A stretch of DNA of 56,895 nt from assembly GCA_035461305.1 (NCBI GenBank), contig DATHVN010000040.1, positions 1 through 56,895 of the forward strand. Direction: 5' to 3'. Shown one piece after another: positions 33,754 through 43,654 of this stretch. Below the pieces are notes generated by a model. It did not search any database, was not told the DNA's origin, and saw only the letters and a list, made by a program, of their open reading frames with translations. Made by a program: the position numbers and the translations under genes. Numbering within the stretch: position 1 is the stretch's first letter; each line of letters begins with the position of its first letter. The stretch is from Euzebyales bacterium. Lineage in GTDB: Bacteria; Actinomycetota; Nitriliruptoria; Euzebyales; JAHELV01.

Positions 33754-34580
33754 ATGCAGGACATCGCCGCCCCGACCGTCCATCTGACGACCGGATGGGA
33801 GCCCGACGTCGCGCCGGGCGACACCGTGCTGCGGCAGTACGTGCTGCACCTTGCCGCCCAGCTCGCCTCAGCGGCCGAGGCCGCGGGTGGCCGGGTAGAG
33901 CGCACCGTCGACCTCCTCTGCGCAGACAGCGGCCGACCGACCGGGTTCTTCAACGCGGCGGTGCTGCTGCGACCCCCGCCACCGGACGGCTGGGATGACC
34001 TGCTCGACCACGTCGAGGCCTTCTACGCTACGTCGGGCACCGGCACCGTGCTGCTGTGGAGCCCGTGGCCGACGCCGGACCTGAGCCGGCGCAGCTGGCA
34101 CCTCGAGGGTCACCCCCCGCTGCTGGTTCGCCCATCGAGTGGTCCCGTGCCGGCCGCGGTCGACACCATCGACGTCGTCGAGGTCACCGACCGGCCGACG
34201 TTCGACGACTGGACGCGGACCGTGATCGCAGGATTCCCCCTGCGCGAGCTGCAGCACCGGCCCGGCGCACGCCTGGTGGACGAGCGCCTGCTCGACGACC
34301 CGCGCTGGCGGTTCTGGGTCGCATACGACCACCGCGCCCCCGCGGCCGCCGGGACCCTGTTCACCGACCTCGGCATCGCCCAGCTCGCCCTGGCCACGAC
34401 GCGCCTCAGGCCCGTGGCCGCGGTGCCTGGTACGCACTCGTGCGCGAACGCCTGCTCGCCGCACCACACCTGCTCGCTGGCGGCATCTTCAGCGACGACA
34501 GCCGCCCCGGCATCGAGCGCCTCGACTTCCTGCCGATCACCCGCTTCACGCTCTGGTACCGCCCTCGTCCGGCCTCGTGA
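33754..34580 (+). pseudogene. GNAT-like acetyltransferase gene with a frameshift
   Basis: From ATG 33754 the frame encodes about 220 residues (TVHLTTGWEPDVAPGDTVLRQ to DLGIAQLALATTR). Near 34405 the continuation RGRGAWYALVRERLL, GIERLDFLPITRFTLWY and the stop at 34578 lie in another frame. Joining the frames with one extra base restores the acetyl-CoA-binding (R-G-x-G/A) motif of a GNAT fold. So this is either a one-base deletion or a sequence error. If unread, the first frame runs on into the next gene. Confidence 0.75.
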
Positions 34581-34654
34581 CGAGAGGACCGCACCCGATA
34601 CCCCAGTCCGTCCCCCCAGCACCGCTGAACCACGAGACGAGCAAGGAGCACGTC

Positions 34655-35731
34655 ATGACCACGACCACCACGCCATCGATCACCAGCGACGCCGACACCT
34701 TCGCCGAGCACGTGTTCGGCGCGGCCAACCACGCGCTGGAGATCATGGGCGCCTACATCGGCGACCGGCTCGGATGGTATCGGGCGCTGGCCGAGGCCAG
34801 CGCCACGCCTGACGAGCTGGCCCAGCGCACCGACACGCACCCCCGCTACACCCGTGAGTGGCTCGAGCAGCAGGCCGTCATCGGCTGGGTCGACGTGACC
34901 GACGAAGGCGACACGCGTCGCTTCCACCTGTCGCCTGCAGCCGCGGAGGTCCTGACCGACGAGCAGAGCCTGCTCTACCTCGCGCCGCTCGCGCGGATGC
35001 TGGGTGCGTTCGTGCAGGTCCCCGAGCTGCTGGAGGCGTACCGCACCGGCGGCGGCGTGTCGTGGCAGCAGTACGGAGCGGACGCCCGTGAGTCGCAGGC
35101 CGACATGAACCGGCCCTGGTTCGAGCACGAGCTGCCGAGGGCGTTCGCCACCACCCCTGCGATCGACGAGGTGCTGCGCCGGCCGGGCGCCACGGTCGCC
35201 GACGTCGGCTTCGGCGCCGGCTGGTCGAGCATCGCGATCGCACGTGCCTACCCCCAGGTCACGGTCGAGGGCTTCGACACCGACGCCGCGTCGGTGGAGA
35301 TGGCACGCCGCAACGCCGTCGACGCCGGGGTCGACGACCGGGTGACCTTCACCCACGCCGACGTGGCGACGCTCGATGGCGAGTACGACGCGGTCTGCTT
35401 CTTCGAGTGCCTGCACGACATGCCCCACCCCGTCGAGGCGCTGGCCGCCGCCAACCGCATCGTTCGCCCCGACGGTGTCGTGGTCGTCATGGACGAGGCC
35501 GTCGGCGACGACTTCACCGCACCCGGCGACGACGTCGAGCGTCTCATGTACGGGCTGAGCATGCTGGTCTGTCTGCCCGACGGCATGTCCCACCAGCCGT
35601 CGGCCGGCACCGGCACGGTGTTCCGTCCGCCGATCCTGCGGGACTACGCACAGACCGCGGGGTTCCGCGACGTCGAGGTGCTGCCGATCGACGACTTCGG
35701 GTTCTGGCGCTTCTACCAGCTGCACCGCTGA
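34655..35731 (+). CDS. Class I SAM-dependent methyltransferase
   Basis: The 358-aa protein has an N-terminal helical/winged-helix region (TPDELAQRTDTHPRYTREWLEQQAV), as in O-methyltransferases. The SAM-binding core is VADVGFGAGWSSIAIARAYP near residue 191, followed by VEGFDTD, HADVATLDGEYDAVCFFECLHDM and a final hydrophobic strand. An AAGGAG site precedes the ATG. The substrate is unknown. It converges with the large BTAD regulator, separated by a strong hairpin. Confidence 0.9.
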   Translation: MTTTTTPSITSDADTFAEHVFGAANHALEIMGAYIGDRLGWYRALAEASATPDELAQRTDTHPRYTREWLEQQAVIGWVDVTDEGDTRRFHLSPAAAEVLTDEQSLLYLAPLARMLGAFVQVPELLEAYRTGGGVSWQQYGADARESQADMNRPWFEHELPRAFATTPAIDEVLRRPGATVADVGFGAGWSSIAIARAYPQVTVEGFDTDAASVEMARRNAVDAGVDDRVTFTHADVATLDGEYDAVCFFECLHDMPHPVEALAAANRIVRPDGVVVVMDEAVGDDFTAPGDDVERLMYGLSMLVCLPDGMSHQPSAGTGTVFRPPILRDYAQTAGFRDVEVLPIDDFGFWRFYQLHR

Positions 35732-35739
35732 CCCCCCGG

Positions 35740-35777
35740 GCGGATGCGGGCGGCCGCAACGGTCCGCCCGCGTCCGC
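35740..35777. terminator. Bidirectional hairpin terminator
   Basis: GCGGATGCGGGCGG at 35740-35753 pairs with CCGCCCGCGTCCGC at 35764-35777 (14 bp with one G-T pair, 10-base loop). It lies between two converging stop codons. No U-tract follows. Confidence 0.7.
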
Positions 35778-35795
35778 GTGCGTCAGCAGTCGCCG

Positions 35796-38700
35796 TCAGC
35801 CGTCGTCGTCGAGCGCAGCGAGGACGTCGAGCAACCACACGATCGCCGCATCGTCATCCATCGCCGCACCGCGGGCGCGGGCGGCCGCGAGCCGCTCCGC
35901 ACCCAGCCGGCCACCGAGCTCCTCGGCGGCCTCGGCGAGCCGCCTGGCGTCCGCGCCGTACGGCTCCGCCGCGGTCGTCCGGGTCGACAGCACACCGAGC
36001 AGCACGGCGGCGTCCTCGTCGGCGCGCAGGCGCAGCAGCATGCCGACGATGCTGCGTGTCGTCACCCACTGCTGGGTCCAGTTACCGGCGCGGTGCCAGC
36101 GGTCGACGGTCTCGCGGAACAGCGGCACGGCCCGTGCCGCATCGCCGTGTCGCGCCAGCAGCGATGCCGTCGTGACGAGAGCGACGCCGGTCAGGAAACG
36201 GTCGTCGAGCGCGCGGCTGCGCGCCAGGGCGTCCTCCGCCAGCGACAGCGCCCGCTGCGGATCCGTCTCGACCAGCGTCTCGGCCAGGCCGTATGCGGCC
36301 CACGCGATGGTCGTCGGCGCGTTGGCCCGCTGGCCCGCCTCGAGCAACCGCTCCGCCTCTGCGACGGCCGCGTCGGTCTCGCCGCGGTAGGCATGCGCCA
36401 GCGCCCGGTTGGCGCGGACCCACACGCCGAAGAGGTGCTGCGGGCCGTACGCCGGCATCCGTCCGAGGTCGTCGGCCAACCGCAGCACGTCGTCGAGGCG
36501 GCCCTCGTACAGCGCGACGTCCGACAGCGTGTAGCGCGCGACGTAGCCGGCCGGATCGTCTGGACCGTCGGCGTGCGCGAGGCCGCGCTCGGCGAGCTTC
36601 AAGGCGCGGGGGAGGTCGCCGCGGAACCGCGCGCTCATCGCGGCGGCGCCGTACGCCCCCGGCAGCCAGGGCGAGTCGATGCCGACCTGCTCCGCCACGT
36701 CGATCACCCGCTCCGCCCAGGCGAACGCCTCGCCCAGTGCGCGCTGCTCAACGTAGACCGGCAGCGCCGACACCAGCCGCAGTGCCAGCTCGAGGTCGTG
36801 CTCGACGCTCCACGCGTGCGCGGCCCGCAGCTCGTCGATCTCCCGGTCGATGATGACAGCGGACACCGGATCGTCGGCGTCGAACAGTCGGGCGGTGACG
36901 TGCTCGGCGAGGTCGACGTGGTAGGCGGCGTGCGCGTGCCGGGCCGCCCGTGTCTCCGCGCGGGCCTCGAGACGTTCCCTGCCGTAGGCACGCAGGGTGT
37001 CGAGCAGCCCGTAGCGCGCGACGTCGGCGTCGGTGTGTGCGACGACCATCGAAGCGTCCACCAGGTCGGCGACCACCTCGGCGACGTCATGGACGTCGAC
37101 GTCGGGAACCGCCGCGCCAGGGCCACCGACGTCGCGGGCCTCGACGTCGGCGTCAGTGCCAAGCGCGACGACGTGCTCGGCGGCGTCGAGCGTGAACGTG
37201 CCGGCGAACACCGACAGCCGGTCGAAGACCACGCGCGCCCGCTCGTCGAGCAGGCCGTAGGACCAGTCGACGACGGCCCGCAGGGTCCGGTGCCGCGCCG
37301 CGCCGCCGCGACGGCCGCCGCGCAGGACACGGAACCGCCACGACAACCGTGACGCCAGGTCTGCGGGTGTCATCGACCGCATGCGCGTCGCCGCGAGCTC
37401 CAGCGCGAGCGGCACGCCGTCGAGCCGCCGGCAGATGTCGGTCACCACTGCGAGGTTGTCCGGCGTCAGGGCGAAGTGCCCCCCGGCGGCGGCGCGGCGG
37501 GCGAACAGCTCCACGGCCGGGCTCATCACGGGTGTGGCACTGTCGCCGCCGGCGGGCGGCACCGCCAGCGGTGGCACCTCGACGACCCGTTCCGTCGTGA
37601 CGCCGAGCCGCTCCCGGCTGGTCACGAGCATCGCGATCCCCGGACACGACCGGACGAGCGCGCCGACCAGCGCGACCACGCCATCGATCACGTGCTCGGC
37701 GTTGTCGAGCACCAGCAGCCCGCGACGCGGGCGCAGCACCTCAACGATGCCCTCCACGGTCGTCATCCCCGCCCGGGGCTGGGCGTCGAGAGCCGTCATG
37801 ACGACCTCGGCCACCGCGTCGTCGGCGTCGATCGACGCCAGCTCGCACCACCAGGGACCGTCGCGGTGGCCAGGGCCGACGAGCATCGTCGAACGCACCG
37901 CCACGCTGGTCTTGCCGACGCCGCCCGGGCCGATCAGCGTCACGGGGCCGCCGGCTCCCAGCGCGGCGCAGACCCGCGCGACGAGATCGTCGCGCCCCAC
38001 GAGGTCCGGCGCGGGAGGCAGCCCCACGGGCTGCACGGGCGGCGTTGGACCCTGCGAGGTCGCGTCTTCGTCCTCGTTCCGCCCGGTCGCGACGGGCAGG
38101 TCCGCCGCGACCGACGGTCCACCGAGCTGGGGGTCGCCGCGCAGGATCTGCTGTTCCAGGGAGCGCAGCGCGGCCGAGGGCTCGAGCCCCAGCTCCCTGT
38201 CCAGCAGGTCCCGGTAGTCGCGGTAGGCGGCGAGCGCGTCGGCCTGCCGTCCGGCGCGGTACAGCGCCACCATGAGCAGGGCCTGCGGGCGCTCTCGCAG
38301 TGGCTGCGCGTCGTTCAGCACCTCGAGCCGCGCGACGGCGTCGTCGGTCCGTCCCAGCGCCAGCGCTGCCTCGATCCGCTCCTCGGTCGCCGTGACCCGC
38401 AGCTCACCGAGCCGCGCCGCCTCGGCTCTGGCGAACTCCTCGTCGCGGAACTCCGCGTACGCGTCCCCGCGCCACAGGCCGAGCGCCTCGTCGTACAGGT
38501 CGGCGGCCGCCGCGGGGTCACCGGAGGCCGCGCGGGCACGGTCCACGAGGTCGGCGAACCGCGTGGCGTCGAGCATGTCACGGGCCAGCGTCACCGTGTA
38601 GCCGGGCGCCCGTGTCTCCACCGTCACCGGCCGGGCGTCGTCGGCACGCAGCCGGCCGCGCAGGCGCGAGACCAGGTTGTGCAGCGCGCCGGTGGCGTTC

Positions 38701-38870
38701 TTCGGGGGATCGTCGCCCCACACCACGTCGGCGAGCCGGTCGGCCGACACGACCGAGCCGGCGTCGATCACGAGCGCCGCTAGCAGCCGGCGCAGCTTGG
38801 GTGACGGCAGCGGCACCGGTCCGCCGTCGTCGGTGACGACCTCGAGCGTCCCGAGCACCCGGACGTGCAT
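35796..38870 (-). CDS. BTAD/AfsR-type multidomain transcriptional regulator
   Basis: The 1024-aa protein has an OmpR-like DNA-binding domain (residues 1-90, VRVLGTLEVV, KLRRLLAALVIDAGSVVSADRLADVVWG). A BTAD helical domain covers ~95-245, ending in LDRELGLEPSAALRSLEQQIL. An NB-ARC ATPase follows (Walker A GPGGVGKTSVAVR near 317, GLLVLDNAEHV as Walker B, DGVPLALELAATRMR). A long TPR region ends the protein. Such SARP-like regulators control secondary metabolism or stress genes, but no biosynthetic cluster is adjacent. Length is typical. Confidence 0.93.
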   Translation of the reverse strand: MHVRVLGTLEVVTDDGGPVPLPSPKLRRLLAALVIDAGSVVSADRLADVVWGDDPPKNATGALHNLVSRLRGRLRADDARPVTVETRAPGYTVTLARDMLDATRFADLVDRARAASGDPAAAADLYDEALGLWRGDAYAEFRDEEFARAEAARLGELRVTATEERIEAALALGRTDDAVARLEVLNDAQPLRERPQALLMVALYRAGRQADALAAYRDYRDLLDRELGLEPSAALRSLEQQILRGDPQLGGPSVAADLPVATGRNEDEDATSQGPTPPVQPVGLPPAPDLVGRDDLVARVCAALGAGGPVTLIGPGGVGKTSVAVRSTMLVGPGHRDGPWWCELASIDADDAVAEVVMTALDAQPRAGMTTVEGIVEVLRPRRGLLVLDNAEHVIDGVVALVGALVRSCPGIAMLVTSRERLGVTTERVVEVPPLAVPPAGGDSATPVMSPAVELFARRAAAGGHFALTPDNLAVVTDICRRLDGVPLALELAATRMRSMTPADLASRLSWRFRVLRGGRRGGAARHRTLRAVVDWSYGLLDERARVVFDRLSVFAGTFTLDAAEHVVALGTDADVEARDVGGPGAAVPDVDVHDVAEVVADLVDASMVVAHTDADVARYGLLDTLRAYGRERLEARAETRAARHAHAAYHVDLAEHVTARLFDADDPVSAVIIDREIDELRAAHAWSVEHDLELALRLVSALPVYVEQRALGEAFAWAERVIDVAEQVGIDSPWLPGAYGAAAMSARFRGDLPRALKLAERGLAHADGPDDPAGYVARYTLSDVALYEGRLDDVLRLADDLGRMPAYGPQHLFGVWVRANRALAHAYRGETDAAVAEAERLLEAGQRANAPTTIAWAAYGLAETLVETDPQRALSLAEDALARSRALDDRFLTGVALVTTASLLARHGDAARAVPLFRETVDRWHRAGNWTQQWVTTRSIVGMLLRLRADEDAAVLLGVLSTRTTAAEPYGADARRLAEAAEELGGRLGAERLAAARARGAAMDDDAAIVWLLDVLAALDDDG

Positions 38871-39082
38871 CAGCCTGCCGGGTCCACGTCCCGACGACGA
38901 CGGCCAGTGGTGCCAGCTGCTCGTCCCACGCGCCGGATCGTACGCACGCCACTCCGGAGGTGCACTCGACGGCCGTCACCGCTGCCGTGCAGCGGCACAT
39001 GGCCGGCATCGGACCGGGCCGTGACCACCCGGCCGTCCGGCGTCGGCGTACGTCGACGGTGGGGTACCAGCGTGGGTGGTGA

Positions 39083-39499
39083 TCGATATACCAGCTGGAT
39101 GAGCAGCGCACCCAGGCAGACGAGCTCGCCGATCAGCTGCAGGCCCGGGATCACGAGATCACCGAACTGCGTGCCCAGGCCGCGACACTCGAGCAGGCCC
39201 GCGCCGCGGCCGACGACGACCGCGCGCGACTGACAACCCAGCTCGACCAGGCCCGCGCCGAAGCCGACGACGACCGGACCCTCGTGGAGGGGGTCGGCCC
39301 GAAGATCGCCGGTCTGCTGGCCAACGCCGGGATCGACTCGTGGCGGGCGCTGGCCGAGGCCGACGTCGAGCGCCTGTAGCTGGTGCTCGCCGGGGCGGGC
39401 CCGCGTTACCGGATCCACGACCCGTCGAGCTGGCCGACGCAGGGCAGGCTGCTGGTCGAGGGACGCTGGCCGGACTTCAAGGACGTGGTCACCGGATGA
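39083..39499 (+). pseudogene. Coiled-coil/helix-hairpin-helix protein broken by an amber codon
   Basis: The frame after a TGA at 39080 encodes a coiled coil (YQLDEQRTQADELADQLQAR, QARAAADDD repeats). A helix-hairpin-helix then follows (VEGVGPKIAGLLANAGIDSWRALAEADVERL). TAG at 39377-39379 interrupts it, and the frame continues LVLAGAGPRYRIHDPSSWPTQGRLL to TGA at 39497. CAG to TAG would explain the stop. No start codon or membrane N-terminus is found, so the gene is also 5'-truncated. Confidence 0.7.
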
Positions 39500-39514
39500 G
39501 CCGGGGGCCGCTGC

Positions 39515-39865
39515 TCAGCGCAGCACGACCAACGCGAGGACGGCGACGACGCCGAGGAACAGCCCGGTCGACGCCATCCGGACCAGCGGGCTGGCCTTGA
39601 CGAACCTGCGCTGCAGGCGCACGCCGCGGTCGATCATCTGGCGCAGCGCCCACTGGGCCCAGCGGAAGCGCACCGCCAACATGGCGAGCCCGATCGGGAC
39701 CACGATCGTCGCCGGGCCCGGCAGCACCGTCATGGCCAGTCCTGCGACGATCACGACGACCGCGACCACCACCCAGACGGCGCGCAGCGCCGGACCGCCG
39801 TCGTGGTAGTGCTGCTGCACCGCACGTACCCGCCGTTGGATGTCCTCTCGCAGCTCTTCCGTCAT
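39515..39865 (-). CDS. PGPGW-type transmembrane protein
   Basis: The 116-aa protein has a charged N-terminus, a hydrophobic helix, and the motif TVLPGPATIVVPIGLAMLA typical of the PGPGW family. A basic loop (RGVRLQRRFVK) and a second C-terminal hydrophobic helix follow. The ATG at 39865 gives the family length, and upstream in-frame starts are possible. Function unknown. Confidence 0.75.
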   Translation of the reverse strand: MTEELREDIQRRVRAVQQHYHDGGPALRAVWVVVAVVVIVAGLAMTVLPGPATIVVPIGLAMLAVRFRWAQWALRQMIDRGVRLQRRFVKASPLVRMASTGLFLGVVAVLALVVLR

Positions 39866-40091
39866 GTGGATCGACCGTGCTTCCTCGACCGTGCCACGCC
39901 GTGCCAGCGGGGACGCGTACCGGATCATCCATCCTGGCACGGCGGGTTGGTGCCCACAGGGGTTGGGCGATGTATCAGATGTAGGTCGTCCTCCTCCTCA
40001 ATGTAGGTGGTCGTCACCGATCTGCGATCACGGTGATGGCCGTACCGTCGCTCCCGTCACCACACCAGGCATTCGACAACGAGGAACCATC

Positions 40092-40229
40092 ATGATCTCT
40101 CCCGCGCAGCTCGCGAAGCTGGTCCAGGCCTACCAGGCCCGCCAGGCCGAGCAGGACTCGCAGACCGCCAACGTCACCGAGCTCGACGTCCGAGCCGGCA
40201 CGGACGCCGACGTCAGCAGGGCCGCCTGA
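40092..40229 (+). CDS. Small MISPA-type protein (copy 2)
   Basis: The 45-aa frame begins MISPAQLAKLVQAYQARQAE and ends DVSRAA, preceded by GAGGAA at normal distance. The first 20 residues look like one amphipathic helix, and the rest is acidic and Thr/Asp-rich. It matches the 40-aa product at 17449-17571 at both ends. It stands alone between a PGPGW gene and a peptidase gene. No known family. Confidence 0.6.
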   Translation: MISPAQLAKLVQAYQARQAEQDSQTANVTELDVRAGTDADVSRAA

Positions 40230-40348
40230 TCCCACAGCACATCCGATGGCACCGGCCTCACGCGCCGGTGCCATCGCCCAGTCCTGGGGGACGGCGTCGG
40301 GACCGACCGCAGCGCTAGCATCTGCGGTTCCCGTCGCCAGGAGCGCCC

Positions 40349-42049
40349 GTGTCGATCGCCACCGTGTCCGAGGAGTACTGGTCGTACCTGCTGTCGATCG
40401 CGCCGTCATGGGCGACGCTGCTCGGCATCCACGACCACGACGCGGAGATCGAAGACCTGTCGCGCGAGGCCGAGCGGGCGCAGCGATCGGCGTTCGCCGG
40501 CTTCGTCGAGCGGACCGAGCAGCTCGCACCCGACACCCACACCGACCGCGTCACGGTCAGCATGCTGCGCGCCGAGCTCGACTCCCGATTGCGGTCTCTC
40601 GGCGGCGTCGACGGCGATGCGCCATCGCACGTGCTGCTGTCGTGCACGCAGATGAACGGGCCGCACCTGCTGCTGCTCCAGGCGACCGCGTCGATGACCT
40701 TCCCGACGCCGCAGTGGGCCACCGCGGCGGTCGAGCGGTTCCGCCACACCGACACCTACCTTGCGCAGGCCATCGAGCGGTTCCGTGAGGGGCTCGAACG
40801 CGGGCTGACCCCGGTCACCCGCAACCTGCGACATGTCCTCGCCCAGGTCGACGGCTACCTCGCGTCGTCGGTCGACGACGACCCGCTGCTGGCGATGAAC
40901 GGCCCCTCAGACTGGGAGGGCGAGGACGCCTGGCGCAACGACCTGCGCCGGGTCGCCTCCGACATCGTCCGCCCGGCGATGCGCAGCTACCGCGATGCGA
41001 TCGAGGCAGACCTGCTGCCGTACGGCCGGGACGACGAGCACGCCGGACTGTGCTGGCTCGACGGCGGTGATCGTCTGTACCGTGACCTCGCTCGCATCTC
41101 GACCTCACTCGACATCGAACCCGAGCAGGTCCACACGGTGGGACGGGACTACATCGACGGACCGCTGGCCGACGAGTTCGCCGCCCTCGGCGGCGAGCTG
41201 TTCGACACCACCGACGTCGCCGCGATCTTCGAGCGTATGCGCACCGACGACGACCTGCGCTACCAGTCGGGCGAGCAGATGGTCCGCGACGCCGAGGACG
41301 CGCTGGCACGGGCACGGTCGGTGATGGACCAGTGGTTCGGCCGCCTGCCCGCGGCGGGATGCGAGGTCCGGCCGGTGCCCGAGTTCCTCGCGGCGAGCGC
41401 GCCGCCCGCCTACTACATCCAGCCGGCGCAGGATGGCAGCCGAGGCGGAACCTACTTCCTCAACACACGCAACGCGTCGTCGATGTTCCGCTTCGAGGGC
41501 CAGGCGACCGCGTTCCACGAGGCGATCCCCGGCCACCACCTGCAGCTCGCGATCGCCGGCGAGCTGGAGGGCGTGCCGGCGTTCCAGCAGCACTCCCTGC
41601 AGACGGCCTACGCCGAGGGATGGGGTCTGTACGCCGAGCGGCTGGCCTACGAGATGGGCCTGTACAGCCAGCGGCGCGACCTGCTGGGCATGCTCGCACT
41701 CGACGCGTTCCGCGCGGCCCGCCTGGTCGTGGACACCGGCCTGCACGCCACAGGCTGGTCCCGCGACGACGCCGTCGACTACATGCGGACCCATACACCG
41801 CTGCCATTCGACACGATCGACGTCGAGGTCGACCGCTACATCGCAATCCCCGGCCAGGCCCTGTCCTACAAGCTGGGGCAGCTCGAGCTCCGCCGGCTGC
41901 GCGCGCACGCCGAGGACGCCCTCGGCGACGCGTTCGACGTCCGCGGGTTCCACGACACCGTCCTCGGGTCGGGCATGGTCACCCTCGGCGTGCTCGACGA
42001 TCTGGTCGACGGCTGGATCACATGGCGTCGCGCGATGAGCAACGCGTAG
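40349..42049 (+). CDS. DUF885-family predicted metallopeptidase
   Basis: The 566-aa protein has the DUF885 hallmarks near residues 390-430. HEAIPGHHLQ (HExxxGHH-type zinc ligands) is followed by AYAEGWGLYAERLAYEMG, and the region YFLNTRNASSMFRFEGQATAFHE is typical. The C-terminus includes YIAIPGQALSYKLGQLELRRLR. Members act as zinc-dependent carboxypeptidase-like enzymes. No signal peptide is seen, so it is probably cytoplasmic. The start is GTG at 40349. Confidence 0.93.
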   Translation: MSIATVSEEYWSYLLSIAPSWATLLGIHDHDAEIEDLSREAERAQRSAFAGFVERTEQLAPDTHTDRVTVSMLRAELDSRLRSLGGVDGDAPSHVLLSCTQMNGPHLLLLQATASMTFPTPQWATAAVERFRHTDTYLAQAIERFREGLERGLTPVTRNLRHVLAQVDGYLASSVDDDPLLAMNGPSDWEGEDAWRNDLRRVASDIVRPAMRSYRDAIEADLLPYGRDDEHAGLCWLDGGDRLYRDLARISTSLDIEPEQVHTVGRDYIDGPLADEFAALGGELFDTTDVAAIFERMRTDDDLRYQSGEQMVRDAEDALARARSVMDQWFGRLPAAGCEVRPVPEFLAASAPPAYYIQPAQDGSRGGTYFLNTRNASSMFRFEGQATAFHEAIPGHHLQLAIAGELEGVPAFQQHSLQTAYAEGWGLYAERLAYEMGLYSQRRDLLGMLALDAFRAARLVVDTGLHATGWSRDDAVDYMRTHTPLPFDTIDVEVDRYIAIPGQALSYKLGQLELRRLRAHAEDALGDAFDVRGFHDTVLGSGMVTLGVLDDLVDGWITWRRAMSNA

Positions 42050-42298
42050 CCAGGGCCCCGACATCGACGACGTCGGGACGGTTCCAGGGGCTGTCTCCCG
42101 GACCGGTTGTGCGCTTGGTCGTCTCGCTGACGCTCGACTCCCAACGGCCCAGGGACCGTACGGCACGGTGACCAGGGCCGGTGCGCCCGGCTCGCAGGGC
42201 GCCGCGAGCGACGAACACCGGGCGTGTGTCGGCGCGAGCCGCCACGACGCGAGCCGGGAGCAGATCGACCGAATGCCGGCCGGGACAAGGTGCAGACC

Positions 42299-43474
42299 CT
42301 AGTAGGCGTCGCGCATGAACGGCGCAGGTGCCGTGAACGCGTCGGTCAGCGCTGTGGCGTCGTCGGCACCGGCACGCAGCCGCCCGGCCCGGATCAGGCC
42401 GCCGGCGGTCGCGAAGCCGGTGTACAGGCTGGCCAGCGCCCCCACGTCGACCGTCGCACGCCCGGCACCGCCGGGGGTCAGCGACGCCTCCCGATCGTGG
42501 ACCTCCAGCACGAACCTGCCGTGGTTCGCCGGGCGCCGGTCGTCGGTGATCTCCAGCTCGACGGTGACCGACACGGGAGGCCACCCACGGGCGGCGATCG
42601 CCCGGGGCGCGTCGACCAGGCGGGTCATGAAGTGCTCGCTGCCGGGCTCGGACCGCGTCAGCGAGTCCAGCTCGAACAGCAGCGGGTCGGCCGGGCGCGA
42701 CCGCAACACGGTGGTGTCCGCAATCGTGTGGTGGTGGCCGACCGAACGCAGCAGCGCACGCTCGACGTCACGGTCGACGCCGAACATGCGCAGCACGTGC
42801 ACGCCGTAGATCCCGCCGTCGGGCGGGGTCTTCGCCGCGAGCAGCAGACCAGCGGGACGGCCGTCACGGACGGCCACCACGGCCAGCTCCGGCTCCTCCG
42901 GGTCGACCTGCAGTGCCCTGGCCAGCCACCGGCGCCCGCCGAGCAGCCCACCCGGCTCGCCTGCCGCGACCTGGTCCTGCAGCGTGGCGAGCGCATCCAG
43001 GTCGTCGGGTTCGTACGGGCGCAGGCGCACCTTCGTGGCGGGTGCCGGCACGTCGAGCAGCGCTCGCGTCGGGAGGCGGCGGCGCACGTGCTCACCGGCG
43101 AACTCCCAGCCCCAGCGGCGGTAGGGTACGGGCGTCGACGGATACAGCGTCGAGATGACCATGCCGGCGTCGGCCATGTGGTCCAACCCCGCGGCGAGCA
43201 GCCTCGAGCCGATGCCGGCGCCACGCTGGTCGTAGGCGACCGCCACCGCGCCGAGACCGCCCATCGGCACCACGCGGTCGAGGAACGCCTGGTGGAACGG
43301 CCAGGCGCCGAGGTGGCCGACGACGCGGTCTCCGTCGACCGCCACGAGGCGGTGCTCGTCGGGGATGTAGATCTCGTCCGCGTCGTGGGTCGCGTGCGTG
43401 GCGGCGCTGAACGCGTTGACCCGCAGTGCGAACACCTGCTCGGCATCGTCGGGACGCATGGGTCGGATGTGCAC
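42299..43474 (-). CDS. Eis-like GNAT N-acetyltransferase
   Basis: The 391-aa protein has the Eis architecture. An N-terminal GNAT domain (GGLGAVAVAYDQRGAGIGSRLL) carries the acetyl-CoA P-loop, and a second GNAT-like half follows. The C-terminal domain is sterol-carrier-like (VLEVHDREASLTPGG, ALASLYTGFATAGGLIRAGRL). The protein ends in a free carboxylate after FMRDAY. In Eis this terminus takes part in catalysis. The GTG at 43474 sits behind GGAGGAGG. Such enzymes acetylate amines including aminoglycosides. The natural substrate is unknown. Confidence 0.92.
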   Translation of the reverse strand: MHIRPMRPDDAEQVFALRVNAFSAATHATHDADEIYIPDEHRLVAVDGDRVVGHLGAWPFHQAFLDRVVPMGGLGAVAVAYDQRGAGIGSRLLAAGLDHMADAGMVISTLYPSTPVPYRRWGWEFAGEHVRRRLPTRALLDVPAPATKVRLRPYEPDDLDALATLQDQVAAGEPGGLLGGRRWLARALQVDPEEPELAVVAVRDGRPAGLLLAAKTPPDGGIYGVHVLRMFGVDRDVERALLRSVGHHHTIADTTVLRSRPADPLLFELDSLTRSEPGSEHFMTRLVDAPRAIAARGWPPVSVTVELEITDDRRPANHGRFVLEVHDREASLTPGGAGRATVDVGALASLYTGFATAGGLIRAGRLRAGADDATALTDAFTAPAPFMRDAY

Positions 43475-43654
43475 GGCAGCCTCCTCCGGTCGGCGACACC
43501 ACCCGGTCGGTCACCGGCGCCAGCTTGGCAGGTGGGCCGCCAGCGGCGATCCAGGCGCGATCGTCGTTGCGGTGACACCTCGTGGCTCGGTCACACAGGG
43601 TGGTGCCGTCGGCGTCGATCAGTTCGCCGATACGTCGCTCCGGTCCGCGGCAGC

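Noticed and set aside
33754-34580. Programmed ribosomal frameshift in the GNAT gene
   Set aside because: No slippery heptamer and no stop at the shift site. A simple one-base deletion explains it better.
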